Of a DNA stretch of 64,000 nucleotides, positions 36,300 through 48,700 are shown in pieces. How positions within the stretch are numbered: position 1 is the first letter of the stretch; every line of letters starts with the position of its first letter. A model generated the notes under the pieces. The model worked only from the letters and a program-made list of their open reading frames with translations, was not told where the DNA came from and did no database searches. Source of the DNA: Protonemura montana. Lineage: Eukaryota; Arthropoda; Insecta; Plecoptera; Nemouridae. The translations under genes were made by a program, and so were the position numbers. The stretch is taken from NCBI GenBank assembly GCA_947568835.1, contig OX387604.1:6149360-6213359 (forward strand), written 5' to 3'.

Positions 36300-39116
36300 T
36301 GACAGAAGTGGGCTGACAGTGGGGCTCCACGATACAGACGTCGATGACAGAACGTGATGGTCAAACTTTCATACCAAAAAACCCAGACAAAAACCGCAAT
36401 TATTTCCACTGTCATTTTCACGTCTCAGTTTTAGTTCGCGAGGAGAAGCAACTAGTAAAATGGTTTGCAAATGTCACAATCCTGGTTTTTAGTAAATTCA
36501 GTCAATGGGTGGAAGCAGCGTGAGCTGCACTAGGAGACAAATACTCATTTTTGCGATTTAACGAAATTTAAAAACCGCTCTGAAACATAGATGCAATTTA
36601 CTCCGTGTTCCTTTTAAAGAGAAACTCAAGTTTTCGCGCAAGAAGCAAAGTTAAATTACGATGTGTTTAGTAGAGATGTCAGTAACCGTTAAAGTGTGTG
36701 ATGCGAAGAGAGAAATATTTGAATCTTTTGAATGATGACTGATGGCATACAGCTTTTGATAGTATCTCCTTGAAAATTCGTCACATTCCGAAATCATTCT
36801 GGAAACGGTTACTTCTAAGCCACCCTTGCTTAACAAATCCCTACCGCGCCCTGTCTTCTGTAAGATCCAAACTGTTCCTGCTGTCTTTATTCAATTTACA
36901 TGGAAATGTAGGGAAATACGAGACTACAATCTCTCCGTGTTGTATCAACCATTATGAAAACATCATACAGAATGTACGATCTGTGTAGGCGGGAAAGGTA
37001 CTGTATGTTTGGCTTAAACTCTTCGATTTTTAAGTTCTTATTACAGAGTTGTGAAAGCAGGAAGACGGTGGACACATACAATTAGGCAACGGTAAACAGC
37101 CTTGAAATCTCCCAATTAGGGCAGATCTCACCAACATCGAGCTAAAATCGATTGAAACTCTGTTTAAATTACACAAGTATTCGTAAAAACAAGGAAATTT
37201 AAATTTAAATGTGGTACTTATTTAAGAAGGCACTGATCTCTCACTCCAAACAAAACTACTTTTGTAGCTGTCAATATTTTTCCTTCATGCTAATCTCTGT
37301 TTAAAATTTGAACCTAGATCAATGGAAGTTACATTTTAAAACCACTTTTCGAGATTAAAGAAAATAGTCCCAGACAAAACTGTAGCTTTTTTTTATAATA
37401 CGAAACAATCCCCCAAGGTTTAAACTCCGTGCTAAATATTATATATATTTTTTTTTACGTGTGTTGCCTAAATTAACTTGCTTGACGCTTTCTAAATGGC
37501 ATTGCTTTAGAGAATATGAAATCTTGAGCCTAAATCGAGTTTCAACCAAGTTTCGCCCAATATTAGTCAAATCGGCCATCAGTAAGTTGAGCGATATTGT
37601 AAATACCTGTGAGAACTTAACTCAAATTGCGTAATTTCGGTATACAATATCGTAATTCATCAATTATTGCGCAGAATAACCTGCGATTTAGTCGGTGGAA
37701 GCGAGAGGGAGGCTCTTGTGCAATCAAATTGTCGTTTGGCAGATTGTCACGGCAAATTAATGAAAACGTCGGCCATGATTGTTGTGGCCGGGTCGTGGGT
37801 AAATCAGTGGAACGTTCAGAGCGCGGTTGATACGTGCCTAGTCTAGTCGGAAATGCATTTTCATTACGGTACGCCCGTTGTCCGTTGTCCGTTGTCCGGA
37901 TCCGTGGGCCACGAAACCAGTCAACATCAAGCCACTATCAAGCCGTGATCAAGCACTGCACTTCTATACAGCATTTGTAACGCGTGTCACTGTCACAAGA
38001 GCGTTAGATCCCGAACGCTACTCACGACAGATATCAAAATGTGTCTATAGAATCAACTAAAATTGATGTCAAGCAGCTTAGAAGTTTGCAACTGTGATCG
38101 CCTCTAATGGAAAGTCCAGTTTTGTTGTCTGTGAATATCCACGTATTGTATTATATTATAAAATCATGTTCCATGTCAAGCATATATTATTTTGGGGTAA
38201 ATCACTTTGCATAAAGTGCAGTTAATGTGTTGCGCAATTAACAATATGCTTTATTAACGGCGAAGGTTTAACGAACAGTTTTGGTTTCACCAGGACAAAG
38301 CATATTGACACTTCAAGGATTAAAATTCGACTGGCCTAGAGCCGACAATTTTCATTGTCCGCTTAAAACCCTTAATGCTGTTTATAATGTTAATAAATGT
38401 GAGTTGGCACCGGCATACGCGACTTGATGTGAAATAAAATGTAATTTACGCCAACGTTGGAAAATTACACGGTTTAGCGAAGCACCATTACGCTTTGAGC
38501 AATTTGGGCGCCGTTCTCACAATGCCTAAATCTGATAATGTACGTAAGACCAACAGCATGCCACCATGCAATTTAAAATTTTGATGATAATTTTGTAGCG
38601 TTTATCGCTTTATTATCAAGCTATATCTCGCACAGTATCATAAGAAGTGATATATTACATTTGAGGATGTCGATCAAATCGAGTAAGTGCAATAACATAT
38701 TGACTAGATTTGGTGTAATACGAAGCACCCGTGATCATACATATATACCCTTTGTTTAGTCTTCTCAACAGCCCTGCCAAAGGCGCTATTAGAACGTCTC
38801 AAAGAAACGATTTTCCGTCAACGAGGTGTCAAAAAATAGGGGTATCACATTACTGGATTCCCTCGTGCGCTTAGTAAAACATGGTAACGGTGCAACAAGA
38901 GACGAGGGTGAAGGGGACATGGACAGGACAGTCCGGAGCAGGATGGGGCAGGACAGCAGCGCCCTCGTTGTCGAAACCGAAACGGTACCTTCGGTGTCAT
39001 GTGCATCGGGCAAGCAAGGAGGCGAGCGAGCAAGCAGTCAGAATGCCTACAAGGGGTGCTTGGGTTGGGTTCTAGTTTCTCGCATCATGGCGCCGCTAGC
39101 CGAGATTGCACCCCTG
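36300..39116. other. non-coding stretch, no gene recognised
   Basis: A short CCGTTGT triplication sits at about 37874-37896. A frame at 38826-39272 ends in low-complexity proline/serine sequence and is not supported. A CCTGTCTTCTGTAAGATCC at about 36850 resembles part of the 66-bp repeat unit but is isolated. Confidence 0.45.
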
Positions 39117-39215
39117 CCCCCCCTTACCCCCCCCCCCCCTCCTTTGCCCCGTCCCAGGATCACCAGCTCTCTCTCTCCTCGCTCTCTCTCTCAGTATCTC
39201 TCTCGCTCTCTCCAG
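39117..39215. repeat. C-rich tract followed by (CT)n
   Basis: Runs of C (8, then 13) interrupted by TTA, then a CTCTCTCTCC/GCTCTCTCTCTC-type segment with repeated CTCTCTC blocks. Confidence 0.85.
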
Positions 39216-39797
39216 CGCTTACTCAGAGCGCCAGCTTCATATAAGACTGTGCCCCAAAGCCGTGTGCCCTAAATGTCAAATGTGATACGGCGCTCGCATC
39301 ACCTCTCGAAGGACGGCAATCGATTGGAAACTGGGGAACGCATTCTATACTTGAATGTAAAACTGAAATAGGTAACGAGCAGTTTATGGGTATATCTTGA
39401 ATACATGGGCTCTAACCATCGCTTGAGCGTATATAGGGTCAACTTTTCAGAGTAATTTCAGTGAAGACAGGCCAAAGAAACTGGAAAAGATTACGCCGTG
39501 GAGGCTTAACCGCATTAGTGATTCGGTTCGGTGGAATGGACAAATACTGAATAGAAGGAATGGGAGGGAAAGAATCGAATTAGATCAAATTATAATTAAA
39601 CAAATTGATGGCTTTGGCCATCTTTTGTGTCAAAAGCTGTAAAACTTTAGAACGACTATTTAATCAAGGCTTTGTTCATTTGAAAATTGAATAGCACCAT
39701 TCAGCATGGTTTTAGCAATTTGCAAGAGGAAAATGGTAGAGGTGCCAGGTTTGGCCGTGCACTGCGAGCAAATAAATAATCATGTTTGAGTACTCAC
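39216..39797. other. non-coding stretch, no gene recognised
   Basis: AT-rich; directly downstream (minus-strand sense) of the candidate splice cluster. No gene supported. Confidence 0.5.
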
Positions 39798-39885
39798 TCG
39801 GCTCCTCATCTTGGCCATCTCTCCTCTCGTTAGTCTTGATTTTAAGAACAAACTTACCTGTAACAGAAAGAGAAACAGATCAGTA
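39798..39885 (-). promoter_or_regulatory. candidate recursive splice site with 60-nt RS-exon
   Basis: On the minus strand: TTACTGAT (branch-point-like), a tract rich in TTTCTCTTTCTG, then TTACAG joined directly to GTAAGTTTG, so a strong acceptor abuts a perfect donor at 39,858/39,857. Sixty nucleotides further, GAGCCGA/GTGAGTAC is a second good donor. The 60-nt segment is open in one frame as (G)KFVLKIKTNERRDGQDEEP, entering and leaving in phase 1, so it could be a frame-preserving cassette exon that can also be removed by re-splicing at its own first nucleotides. I do not recognise the peptide. Confidence 0.6.
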
Positions 39886-42599
39886 AAACATTTCTGAAGC
39901 TGCACGTATTGCAAGACGAAATATCCAGCCCACACCGTTGTTCCTTTGTATACATTTCGCTTGGAAAGCGCCAACTGTCCGCTGCGCGATGCGCGCTGCG
40001 TGCCTATGTGAACAGTGGCTTTTTCTTTACGTGGGCATAAAACTATCTGGGAGCGGGCAGAGTTTTGTGTGTTTGGATTTTGAGGCAAGTGCTGCCGTGT
40101 GGGGTGTTTACTGCCTTACAACCGCTCCTCGCGTCCACAACACCCAGGGGAATGACTTTATGGACTTTCTTTACTATCGGCGAATCTGTCAAAGTCTTGC
40201 ACACCATTCCTCACGCTCGTATTTTGCCAATGCTAATGAAATATCGACAGAAAAGTTTTCAGTCGCAGCTAGACGTCATACAACGTGCTCATATCTAGCA
40301 GTCACTGATATTAAAACAGCTACGTCCGAGCATTGTAAAGGTCGTGACGTGACTTCGAGGCCCAGAGCTGCGAGCCCCGATATTAGAGCCTCGGGTTCCG
40401 ATCATCGCGCCACACAGAGCGCTGTCGCAGAAACAAGATTTTGAACTGTGCTGCAGATTGATGCTAATGTGAATCCTCTGGTCTGGAGGTGGCACACCAG
40501 AGCTAAACCTTTGTTGAATTAACGTAAACTTATCGTCTCTGATCGACGATATAATGGAAGCAATTAAGTATTAGGTAATTAGTTCCTATATATGTGCCAC
40601 GAGTGTACTTTAAATTCAGTTTGTCAAACTCAAAATAGGGTTCGCAAATGGGATACACCGTCTAAACACATTTTCTCAAATTTATCAGTAGAATATCTTA
40701 CAAGAAACGAATGAGGTATGTAAATGAATGCTAAGTCTTAGAACGGCTAAACGTAATTAAATCTAAATTAATGAATGGTCATTAGATAAGGGCAAGCGGC
40801 TTGGCAAGTATGGTGCCTAATGTAAAGGGGTGTATAATGAATAGAGGCCAGGTTGCAGTAACACCACTGGCCCGCATGGCGCAGTTATGCATGTCCGGTA
40901 TGCAAGCTTACTAATGCATCCCTGCTGTGGGATTCATCTTTTTCAACACGATTGGTATCTTGCAAGATTTGACCGGTTCAGTTCTAGTTCAAGAAAAAAT
41001 TGCATTTCACAAAGAGAATTTGTATCTTTTACCTAAGTGGTTTTTATTATTTTATGTATAAATATAAAACACACTTGGCTTTGACTTCTAAAAATTTCCC
41101 TTGCAAATCTTTTTTTTTTAACTCAATGAATTATCTTTTTCATATGAATTATTCTAATTCAGTAGACATCTTTTATTTAGGCAACTAGCTGCAATTGTTT
41201 TAGTAAAGAGGTCATTGATAGACCAGTTAAAATCAAACATACTCAAGTGTTCACGTCTTACGTGAAATTAAAGTGTACCACTTTTTCCGCTCAATGTACA
41301 GGTAAGAAAACATGTATATGCCTTAATTTAATGCTATGAAGAGGCTGTCTCTCTCTCTACCATTGTCGATTTATTTATTTTTTAAGTCTTTAACGATCAT
41401 GAACCTGTTATAAAACCTTCGTATGGCAATTATGGGCATCTTCAATTCCTAAAAAAGCCCTCCAATACAACATTTTGAAAAATAAGTCTCACCCGAACTG
41501 AACTTAACCAAACCGACGACCTAATCACAAAATATTTGATCAAAAATAGTCTTGCCAGTTTAAGGAAAATAAAAAGTTGTTAAAAGTTGAACGTTTGTTT
41601 CTCTCTTTTTATACCAGAAAAAGTCGGTACATTTAACCTGCCACAAAATGAAAACGTAAGAATTTTGTAAGCTTTAAAAACATAAGAAAGAAGGAACGTA
41701 GTACAATGGTTTGGTGTGCTGTTTGAAAAACCGTTACCAGAAATCACCATGGCAAGGATAGATAAACAAATTCAATTAGAGAGAAAAGCTTCAGAATTTA
41801 ACGTACACCTTATTTTCGGTTATGGGCTTTCTTTAAGCTGCACATCAAAGAATACACGGAGAGTTTGGCGCTCAGTGTCTGGACGCTTTTTATGATCAAG
41901 CCTTCAGACGAGTCGTTTAATTATGTTCTTACACTGCACACATTTCCCGTAAGGGCAGAATAATTTCGCGCTCAAAGACTTCGGCCTTGCAAAATTTTGA
42001 ACTCGTTTAGGCCATCAGCTGACCCGTGTTTACAGTCTTTCGGGACTCCCAAAATGGGGAAATGTTTGGTGAATTTAGTTCAGAGCTTTAGAAATGTTAT
42101 ATTTTCCACAAAATATATGCACCATCGTACAAATATGATATCGAAGACACAGTACATTAGTATTAGGACTAGTTTTCCGATTCCCGGTTAAGAATATAAC
42201 TAGCAGATAATTATTTATCTCCGTTGTCTCAGCAAATCACAAAATTATATTTTAATTTTAATCTCTGGTTGCTTATTTAACTGGAAATTTTAAAACTGGC
42301 TCTTAATAGTATAATAGTGATTACTTTTCTGTTCTAGTAACCTAGTATATGCAGTGAATTTCTAAAAATGCAACATGAGCCATATAATTTTTTATAAAGT
42401 TTGCAATTCAGAGGTAGAAATGCCATTTTATTGCTATTCTATTTTTATTGGTGTCTTGGGGAGCATCGAATTGCCACCAAACCGCATATTAAAAATCCCG
42501 TAAAACTAGGTTTTGCCAAACTGTGTTAGTTTCACTGTACGTAGTTTAATGATGTTACACTGAGATTTTATCAAAGCTACGAGGTTGTGGAGGTCAGAG
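39886..42599. other. non-coding stretch, no gene recognised
   Basis: The longest open frame here (about 39938-40444, plus) starts at a non-ATG codon and has no recognised similarity. A plus-strand TTTTTCCGCTC...TACAG/GTAAGAA at 41301/41302 is a weaker juxtaposed splice site. Confidence 0.45.
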
Positions 42600-42856
42600 A
42601 GAAGTACGCAAAGCAAAGTACGTAGATCAAAGTTCAAGCTAAGAGTTCGTACAGCAGAGTCCAATCAAAGGAAGGACGGAAAACGAAGGAAGCAAAGCGA
42701 AGTTCAAGATAAATGAAGAACCCAAAGCAAAGGATACAAAGAGAAGTTCAAGCAAAGCAGGGACGCAAAAATAAGGTCCAGCAAAACGGAGGATGCAAAG
42801 ATAATTCATGTAAAGTGAAGTACGTGAAGCGCATTTAAAGCAAAGTGTGTCAAAGC
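42600..42856. repeat. degenerate purine-rich minisatellite (AAGCAAAG..GTTCAAG)
   Basis: Words such as GCAAAGTACGTAGATCAAAG, GCAAAGCGAAGTTCAAG, GCAAAGGATAC, AGAGAAGTTCAAGCAAAG and GTGAAGTACGTGAAG recur at roughly 15-20 bp. Copies are strongly diverged. The repeat leaves the minus strand open as a hydrophobic peptide, which is an artefact of composition. Confidence 0.65.
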
Positions 42857-44854
42857 CTAACAACAACATTAGAGGCACTGATTAAAAAGTAACTATGTGG
42901 CCGAGTCGCATTAGAACGCCAATCCCCTCACACTCCACATTTACAAATAGAAATTCGTTTTTGTCTGAAAACGTCTGCAAATTACTAGCTAATAATTTAA
43001 GAGAGTTTTGTAATTAACTGTTCTCCCCCGCCTCTTTCACAGTTCACACTTCCACGCCGGTGTTTTTCTACTGTGACTGGGAATTCAGTGTAAATATATA
43101 CATTTTCTATTTACAGATAAAAATATGTTCAGAACTGCAATATGCTGAATTATTCACCATATTTATGAAAAGATATCGTTGCCTTTGTACCTCCATCCAC
43201 AAACTTGGTTCAAGATTGTAAGCAGTTTTGTGGAGGAGCCAGGTTTGCTCTGCGGGCTGCATCCAGGCGCATTACCTGAATCTTCATCTTTTGATTGCCA
43301 TCATATTCGTTGTGTGCATGTGTGTGTATGTGTGCGCATAATTACTTTCTGAAAATAAGTGATCACTTTGTTTACGGTTTACCTTTTCAGCGCAGAATAG
43401 ACCTTTCATGTAAATAAGTGAAACATAAAGCGTCACAGTACAAGAAGGGAATGCGATTTTCCCCTCTATGCATTTAGAACAATAAGTCCAACCCGTCAGC
43501 AATATTTAAATTGTTCATTTGACCCATCGTGGGAAAACGATGCTAGTAGGAGCAATCTGGTGTTTGAGCTGTGGAGATGGCGTTTCTCTCGTCTATCTCG
43601 TCTCTTTTTAGAAATCTGCACCGGGATGAGATTCAATTTCTCTTCTCTCTGGATTAGAGAGAAATGTGGTTTTACCAGTGTTTGATTACAAACTTATTGG
43701 GGATTATAGCATGCAATGATGTTACTTTAGTCATACTTTTGCTTTATTCCTTAACTGTACAAAGCTTGCCAATTCCTAGCTTATATTGATATTGATACTG
43801 ATGAATGACTACTGATTCTTACCAATCTCTATCGATTTATTTAACCTTTGAATATAATCTCAACATCAGGAGCGCTGGTTAATCGTTTGATATACCGTAA
43901 AGTTCAAATTTGTTATTTTTATTTTCAAATAATATGTTGTCGATAGTCAATAACGAAAGCGAATAATGGAAAAGAGGACAAAAATTCTGATCAGAAAATG
44001 GGTACATTTTTGGAATAACACAGTAAAATGTGCCCTGGGGTACTCCAGGGTTTTAGGTACGTTCGTTCGTTCGTTCATATCTTCAGTTTGAGAGCAAAGA
44101 TATTGTTTTCTCCTCGCTCCCTTACTCTTCCAACCCCTTGTCAAGCTCGTGCCTTCTTTGATATCCGCTTTCCTCCCTTGTCATTCCAATTACTCATGCC
44201 GCAAAAGAAACTTGATAGATATTGAATAGACAGGTCGCGTCGCTATTGATCATCTAAACTGGTAGACTGGTACACATCTCTGTGTAGAAACGCTAGATGC
44301 ATAACTGTGCGTCATACCAGCGCCAATTCAGAGGCTAAACACATTATATTAACGCGTGTGCAATTAAAGAACAAAAGATTAGCCTGTTTCAATGTTATAA
44401 TTGCCAATGCGGGGCAGAAAATGGTTTTCATACTACTCATCGTAAAAAAACAAAGCTTCACCTCGGATGAAAAACACGTGTTAATTCGTACTAATAGACT
44501 GTACCTCATGGCATTGGATTTTATTGGATTGGGCCTTTGTTTCAATAAAATCATTAATAGTAGTTGCGCTGTGCACAGCTGGTGCAATTCAATCCAGCAG
44601 GTGTGAATGCGTCACTATTTTGGTGTAATAGCGTCGATAAATCGGTTACTGATAGATATCAACCACAATAAAAAAAGGTTTGCACACATTTGCAACTCTG
44701 CTGGTTTTCGGGCACAAATGTGCGTAACGCATCGGATTCGTGTCGCAGTCCTCGCGGCAGTCGATGTCACAGGTTGCGCTAGCAGAGAGATGGGGGATGC
44801 TGTGACTGAGAGATCCAGCATCTCCAGCCTCTAGCCTCCAGTCTCCAGGCTCTG
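42857..44854. other. non-coding stretch, no gene recognised
   Basis: Contains a (GTTC)4 microsatellite at about 44060-44076 and a TGTGTGTATGTGTG patch near 43318. Frames at 44307-44606 (plus) and 44312-44587 (minus) are mutual shadows without recognised similarity. Confidence 0.45.
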
Positions 44855-44919
44855 ATGGCGGCATTCCACCGCGTCACTTCGATAGCAGCAGGGCCTAGGA
44901 CGTTAGTGGGTCGTCGCGA

Positions 44920-44978
<59 letters not shown>

Positions 44979-45118
44979 ACGACGAAGGCGACGGCGACGG
45001 CGACGCCGTGCCCGAAGTAACATTCCGCCCACGTACACCGAAGGCGCCTCGGCGTCCCGGCTGCCCGAGCATGCCCACATGCAACTGCAGCTCTCAGATA
45101 CTAGTAACTAGACTTTGA
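44855..45118 (+). other. GC-rich CCG island with possible Ala-tract exon
   Basis: An ATG (GATGG context) opens 87 codons: a short N-terminus, about 17 alanines (residues 24-41), an acidic DDEGDGDGD stretch and a Pro/Arg/Cys-rich tail ending in a stop. The block is far richer in G+C and CpG than its surroundings, so a promoter-proximal exon or CpG-type island is conceivable, and alanine tracts are common in developmental transcription factors. Against this, the alanine tract is just the CCG repeat read in one frame, the minus strand is equally open, and no conserved domain is present. Confidence 0.2.
44927..44977. repeat. (GCC)17 trinucleotide repeat
   Basis: Uninterrupted GCC run flanked by GAC-containing variants (GCCGAC before; GACGACGAAGGCGACGGC after). 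Confidence 0.95.
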
Positions 45119-47839
45119 GAAACTTATCTTCTTCCCTTCTCCTGGTCTGACTATACCTGCACCCTACAAGCTATACCTATACTTTAACTAAACCTATTTT
45201 CTTTGCAACCTTATGACCTACCTGTATGAGTTTAGTTTTTTCAGTTTCATATTACACAATGGAGCTAGATCTATACTATATTCAGACAGTAAACCATCAC
45301 ACATATGTCTGTTATAATATATAAATACATGGAGAGTGTGTGAGAAGACATTTGAAATAGAGATCGTGGAACGTCACTGTACCACAAGCGACGAGTGTAC
45401 GGCTACACACAAATACAATAAGAATATAAGACCTGGAATTGTTTAGAAAATAAAGACGGCAACGTTACGTTTAAGTAGCTTATTTCATGTCCCGTATCAT
45501 TATTTTGCATCCCTGAATTTAATTGTATTCTTGAATGCCGGATTTTGATGTCGATTTCATGCAGAACTTGAGAATAGGTAGACTTTGTCGTTATTATTGT
45601 TGAGTATTTCGTTCCTTTTCACTTCTTCCCATTAAAAACCCTAGTTGCCTTGAATGCCATGTTAGAAGGGTGGCACGGGGAGAGTTTGCAACTTTTTTTT
45701 AAATATTTTTTTCATGGTTCTCCTTCTCTTGACAAGTCTATAATGGCCTACTTGACTTTAAAAGTCCTTCTAATTACACAGATAATGATTAAATTTACAA
45801 GAAATTATGTGGTCTAATGATTAGTATGTCTAACTATTAACATAGTAACCAAGGTACACGACTAATTTTCTGTCTACACCTAGTTGCTACCTGCTAGTTT
45901 ACAGGAGCAGCTAGAACAGCCTTAGTAGGGCCCCACCCATTTACTCAATGCTGTTAATTGCATCTATGGTAATGAGAGCTCTACTCCACAACTTTATCAC
46001 TTTATGTAAACTTGGGGTAAAGTGGCTGCAAGCTAAGTCTGACTTGAATTTGCTATGAAAAAGAGCATAATATATTATTATTCTTTTAAGTTCTTGCTAT
46101 GCCACTTTGTATGTTTGAGGTCGACTTGAGAATGGGCACATTTTCAGGCTGGCATAATGATGTTATTATTATGATCTTCGCTAGAAACGAGTTTAGGCCA
46201 AGGGCTTTAAATTATTATCACTGCTTTTTATAGGTACTAAAAGAGATTTCTTAATTAACATTACGATAAACGCAGCAAATTAAGTAACATTTAGTAGTAA
46301 CTAAATGAACTAACGAGTCAAATACGAAAGATGGCGGCGAGTGGTGAGAGATTGTACAGGCTATAAAAATGTACTTGCAATAATCTCATAAAAACGCGCC
46401 ACATAATTCGATTCGGCTAAATTCATTCCACATCGTTTTATCCACTTTTCATTCGCATTGCAACATATTGTAGAAAGAAAACATTAAAGTAAGTAACAAG
46501 GGAAAGGTACGTTTCTACTGTCAACGGGCTCCCTATAGATGCATTTAGGATCAGGGAATACCACGCCAGTACACCAATGCCACGGGTAAATCCCACAGCG
46601 CCTTTTCTTCTCCGGCTCTAAGGGGCAGTTAAGGAAACGCAGATCTTGTCTTTTACCGAAACGCTTTTACAGTCGAACTTTTCTTTGTACAAAGTGAGAC
46701 ACCCAAGTTTAAAAATGTCCAAAACAGGTACTCAATATCGAATACTGACCCCGAGTCCCCAAGTTACATTAAAGAAGGACGTTTTCTGACTGAAAGACAA
46801 TATTTATCCCATTTAGAAAAGCAAAGAGATGGGGGAGCGAATTTACCAACGAGAAATGTAAATCTAAGCAACAATCATTTCGTGGATAAACTTAACCCCC
46901 CCCCCCGACCCCCATACCGCCAACGCTCCGTCGTGCCCCGCGCCCTCTGTCACCACATCATACTGCTCCCATTACATTCTCAGCGTGCTGGCTATGTTTT
47001 CAATTAAGCCAATAAGGGTGCGCGATGAAAACTTTTGCTCAAAAGCCACTAACAGGAAATTACAGGGCGAAAAGTTGGAAATTGCTACTTTATCGGCAGT
47101 GGATGGGTTAGTGCCGAGGGAAACAGGGATTGAAATCCTGGATTACGGAGACTCGAAGCCTCGGTTAACATAAAATATGCCTACATCATGGTTTTCACTT
47201 GTACGCAATCAATTAAATTCTGGATTCTTTGTTGTCTTCGTCTGAATGACCCCCGCAGTGAAGAACAATTCTTGGACTGACAGTTTCAAATAGACATACT
47301 ATGACGCTTGAAATTGTACAATGTGGCTGCTTGCTACCAATTGAAAGCACCACGCGAAATCATCAACACACACACCATTTTTCATATGCAAGATCAAATT
47401 AACGCTAACGATGCTACATTTCATTTTTCTGTTTCAAAAACGTACAATTACTGGTGACATTTAAATTTTATTCAATTGGAAACTGGTATTTGGTATTTAC
47501 TGGAAATGGTATATGGAAATTGTATAAACGGGAATGGTATTTTTAAATGTGGGTAAATAGTAATAAGTGATAATAGTAAACTTCATGCCAACCACGAGAA
47601 AGAAGCGTAAATTATTTCAAGTCTACCTCAATTCCAAGCAACACTCGCCCTGTTAAATGCACGTCGATTGCAGAGAGATCTTAAAAGGTTTAATAAGTAC
47701 TCTGCACTCTGCAGACAGGCGAATTTACAGCCAGCAATCAATAAATTGGGCAATGACCATTCTTTCTGGCAACAGCAGGCCCGAGCACATGAGTAGTTGA
47801 GAATGAAGTTGAGTAGCAGGTTTGCTTTGCTACCGAATG
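45119..47839. other. non-coding stretch, no gene recognised
   Basis: AT-rich with an 11-C tract at 46896-46906 and a GGTATTTGGTATTTACTGG / GGTATATGG patch near 47486-47540. No gene supported. Confidence 0.5.
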
Positions 47840-47935
47840 CATGTTCCAGCCGCCACCACTACCACCGCCCCCGCCACCGTTCGCACTGCCCCTACCGTCC
47901 CCGACACCCGCCACCACCACCACCGCCGCCATGAT
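47840..47935. repeat. CCACCR-rich trinucleotide region
   Basis: Blocks such as CCGCCACCACTACCACCGCC and CGCCACCACCACCACCGCC separated by less regular sequence. Confidence 0.8.
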
Positions 47936-48494
47936 TATGTGTTGGCTTGGTTTGCTACGGGGAACTAAACTGTGAAATACAGGAAATTGGTCTCGCATCC
48001 GCTGCAATATGTCGCACTTGCTGCTAGCGCGAGGCAGAACGCGCGAGCGAGATTACAAAATAAAAATCTACCAATAAATATTACTTGTAATTCCGACAGT
48101 TACAGTTATTTGGGGGGTGGGGGGGGGGGGGGGGGGGGAAGTAAACTTTCTTATGTGTAGACGCTTAGTGTGATGATCATAGGGAGAACTCCAGAACGTC
48201 AATTAGGGCACGATTTACAAATTTACTTTAAGTGGCATAATATCTGGAGAAATGAAGGCAAGACGATTGAAGGACGTGGCCATCAGTAAACATAGGATGC
48301 TGTGAAAAGACTTAGCTCGAGATATATTTGTATTATTATTATTTTACAGGTCTAAAACGTCAATTTTCCTAATTTTTTTAATGTAGTAACACTTGATTAT
48401 TAAGCATTTCAAGTAAATGTTTCAACCTCTCTAGGTGCGATCACTGATGTTTAAAACAAGTTGCCAGCATGACAAGCAATCGAGGCCGCCGCCC
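47936..48494. other. non-coding stretch, no gene recognised
   Basis: Holds the G-tract at 48112-48138 (listed separately). An acceptor-like TATTATTATTTTACAG lies at 48335-48350 on the plus strand without a clear exon. Confidence 0.45.
48112..48138. repeat. mono-G tract (6 + 20, one T)
   Basis: Six G, one T, then twenty G. Confidence 0.9.
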
Positions 48495-48700
48495 CCCACC
48501 CATTTAGCATGACCAAGGTCGTTCCGCCAGCATGCTGAAGGTCGTAACTCCAGGCTCCTGAAGGCAAGTCCCCCAGCAAGCCCAAGACCATTCTCCTAGC
48601 CTGTTCAAGGCCATTCCCTAGCAGTAAGGTCATTCTGCTAGCTTGCTGAAGGTCATTTGTGCTCCAGCATGCTGATGGTCGTTGCCCTTGCACACTGAAA
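48495..48700. repeat. 23-bp minisatellite, eight copies
   Basis: Units of the form GTCATTCTGCTAGCATGCTGAAG start at 48518, 48541, 48564, 48587, 48610 (19 bp), 48629, 48652 (26 bp) and 48678. Six are exactly 23 bp; the 19- and 26-bp units carry small indels. Each ends with a (G)AAG-type triplet, and several contain GCATGCTG. A partial unit precedes the first. Confidence 0.9.

Noticed and set aside
36840-36885. Fragment similar to the 66-bp repeat unit
   Set aside because: A single short match (CCTGTCTTCTGT plus loose neighbours) that could be coincidence.
38826-39272. 148-codon plus-strand frame
   Set aside because: The second half is low-complexity Pro/Ser from C-rich and CT-rich repeats, and no conserved domain is visible.
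39938-40444. 168-codon plus-strand open frame
   Set aside because: Starts at a non-ATG codon, no domain or similarity recognised, and the length is close to what 64 kb of random sequence would give.
41290-41310. Plus-strand juxtaposed splice site TACAG/GTAAGAA
   Set aside because: The pyrimidine tract is short and interrupted, the donor is imperfect, and it is on the opposite strand to the two strong candidates.
42639-42878. Hydrophobic minus-strand frame resembling a membrane protein
   Set aside because: It is the translation of a purine-rich degenerate repeat; hydrophobicity follows from composition.
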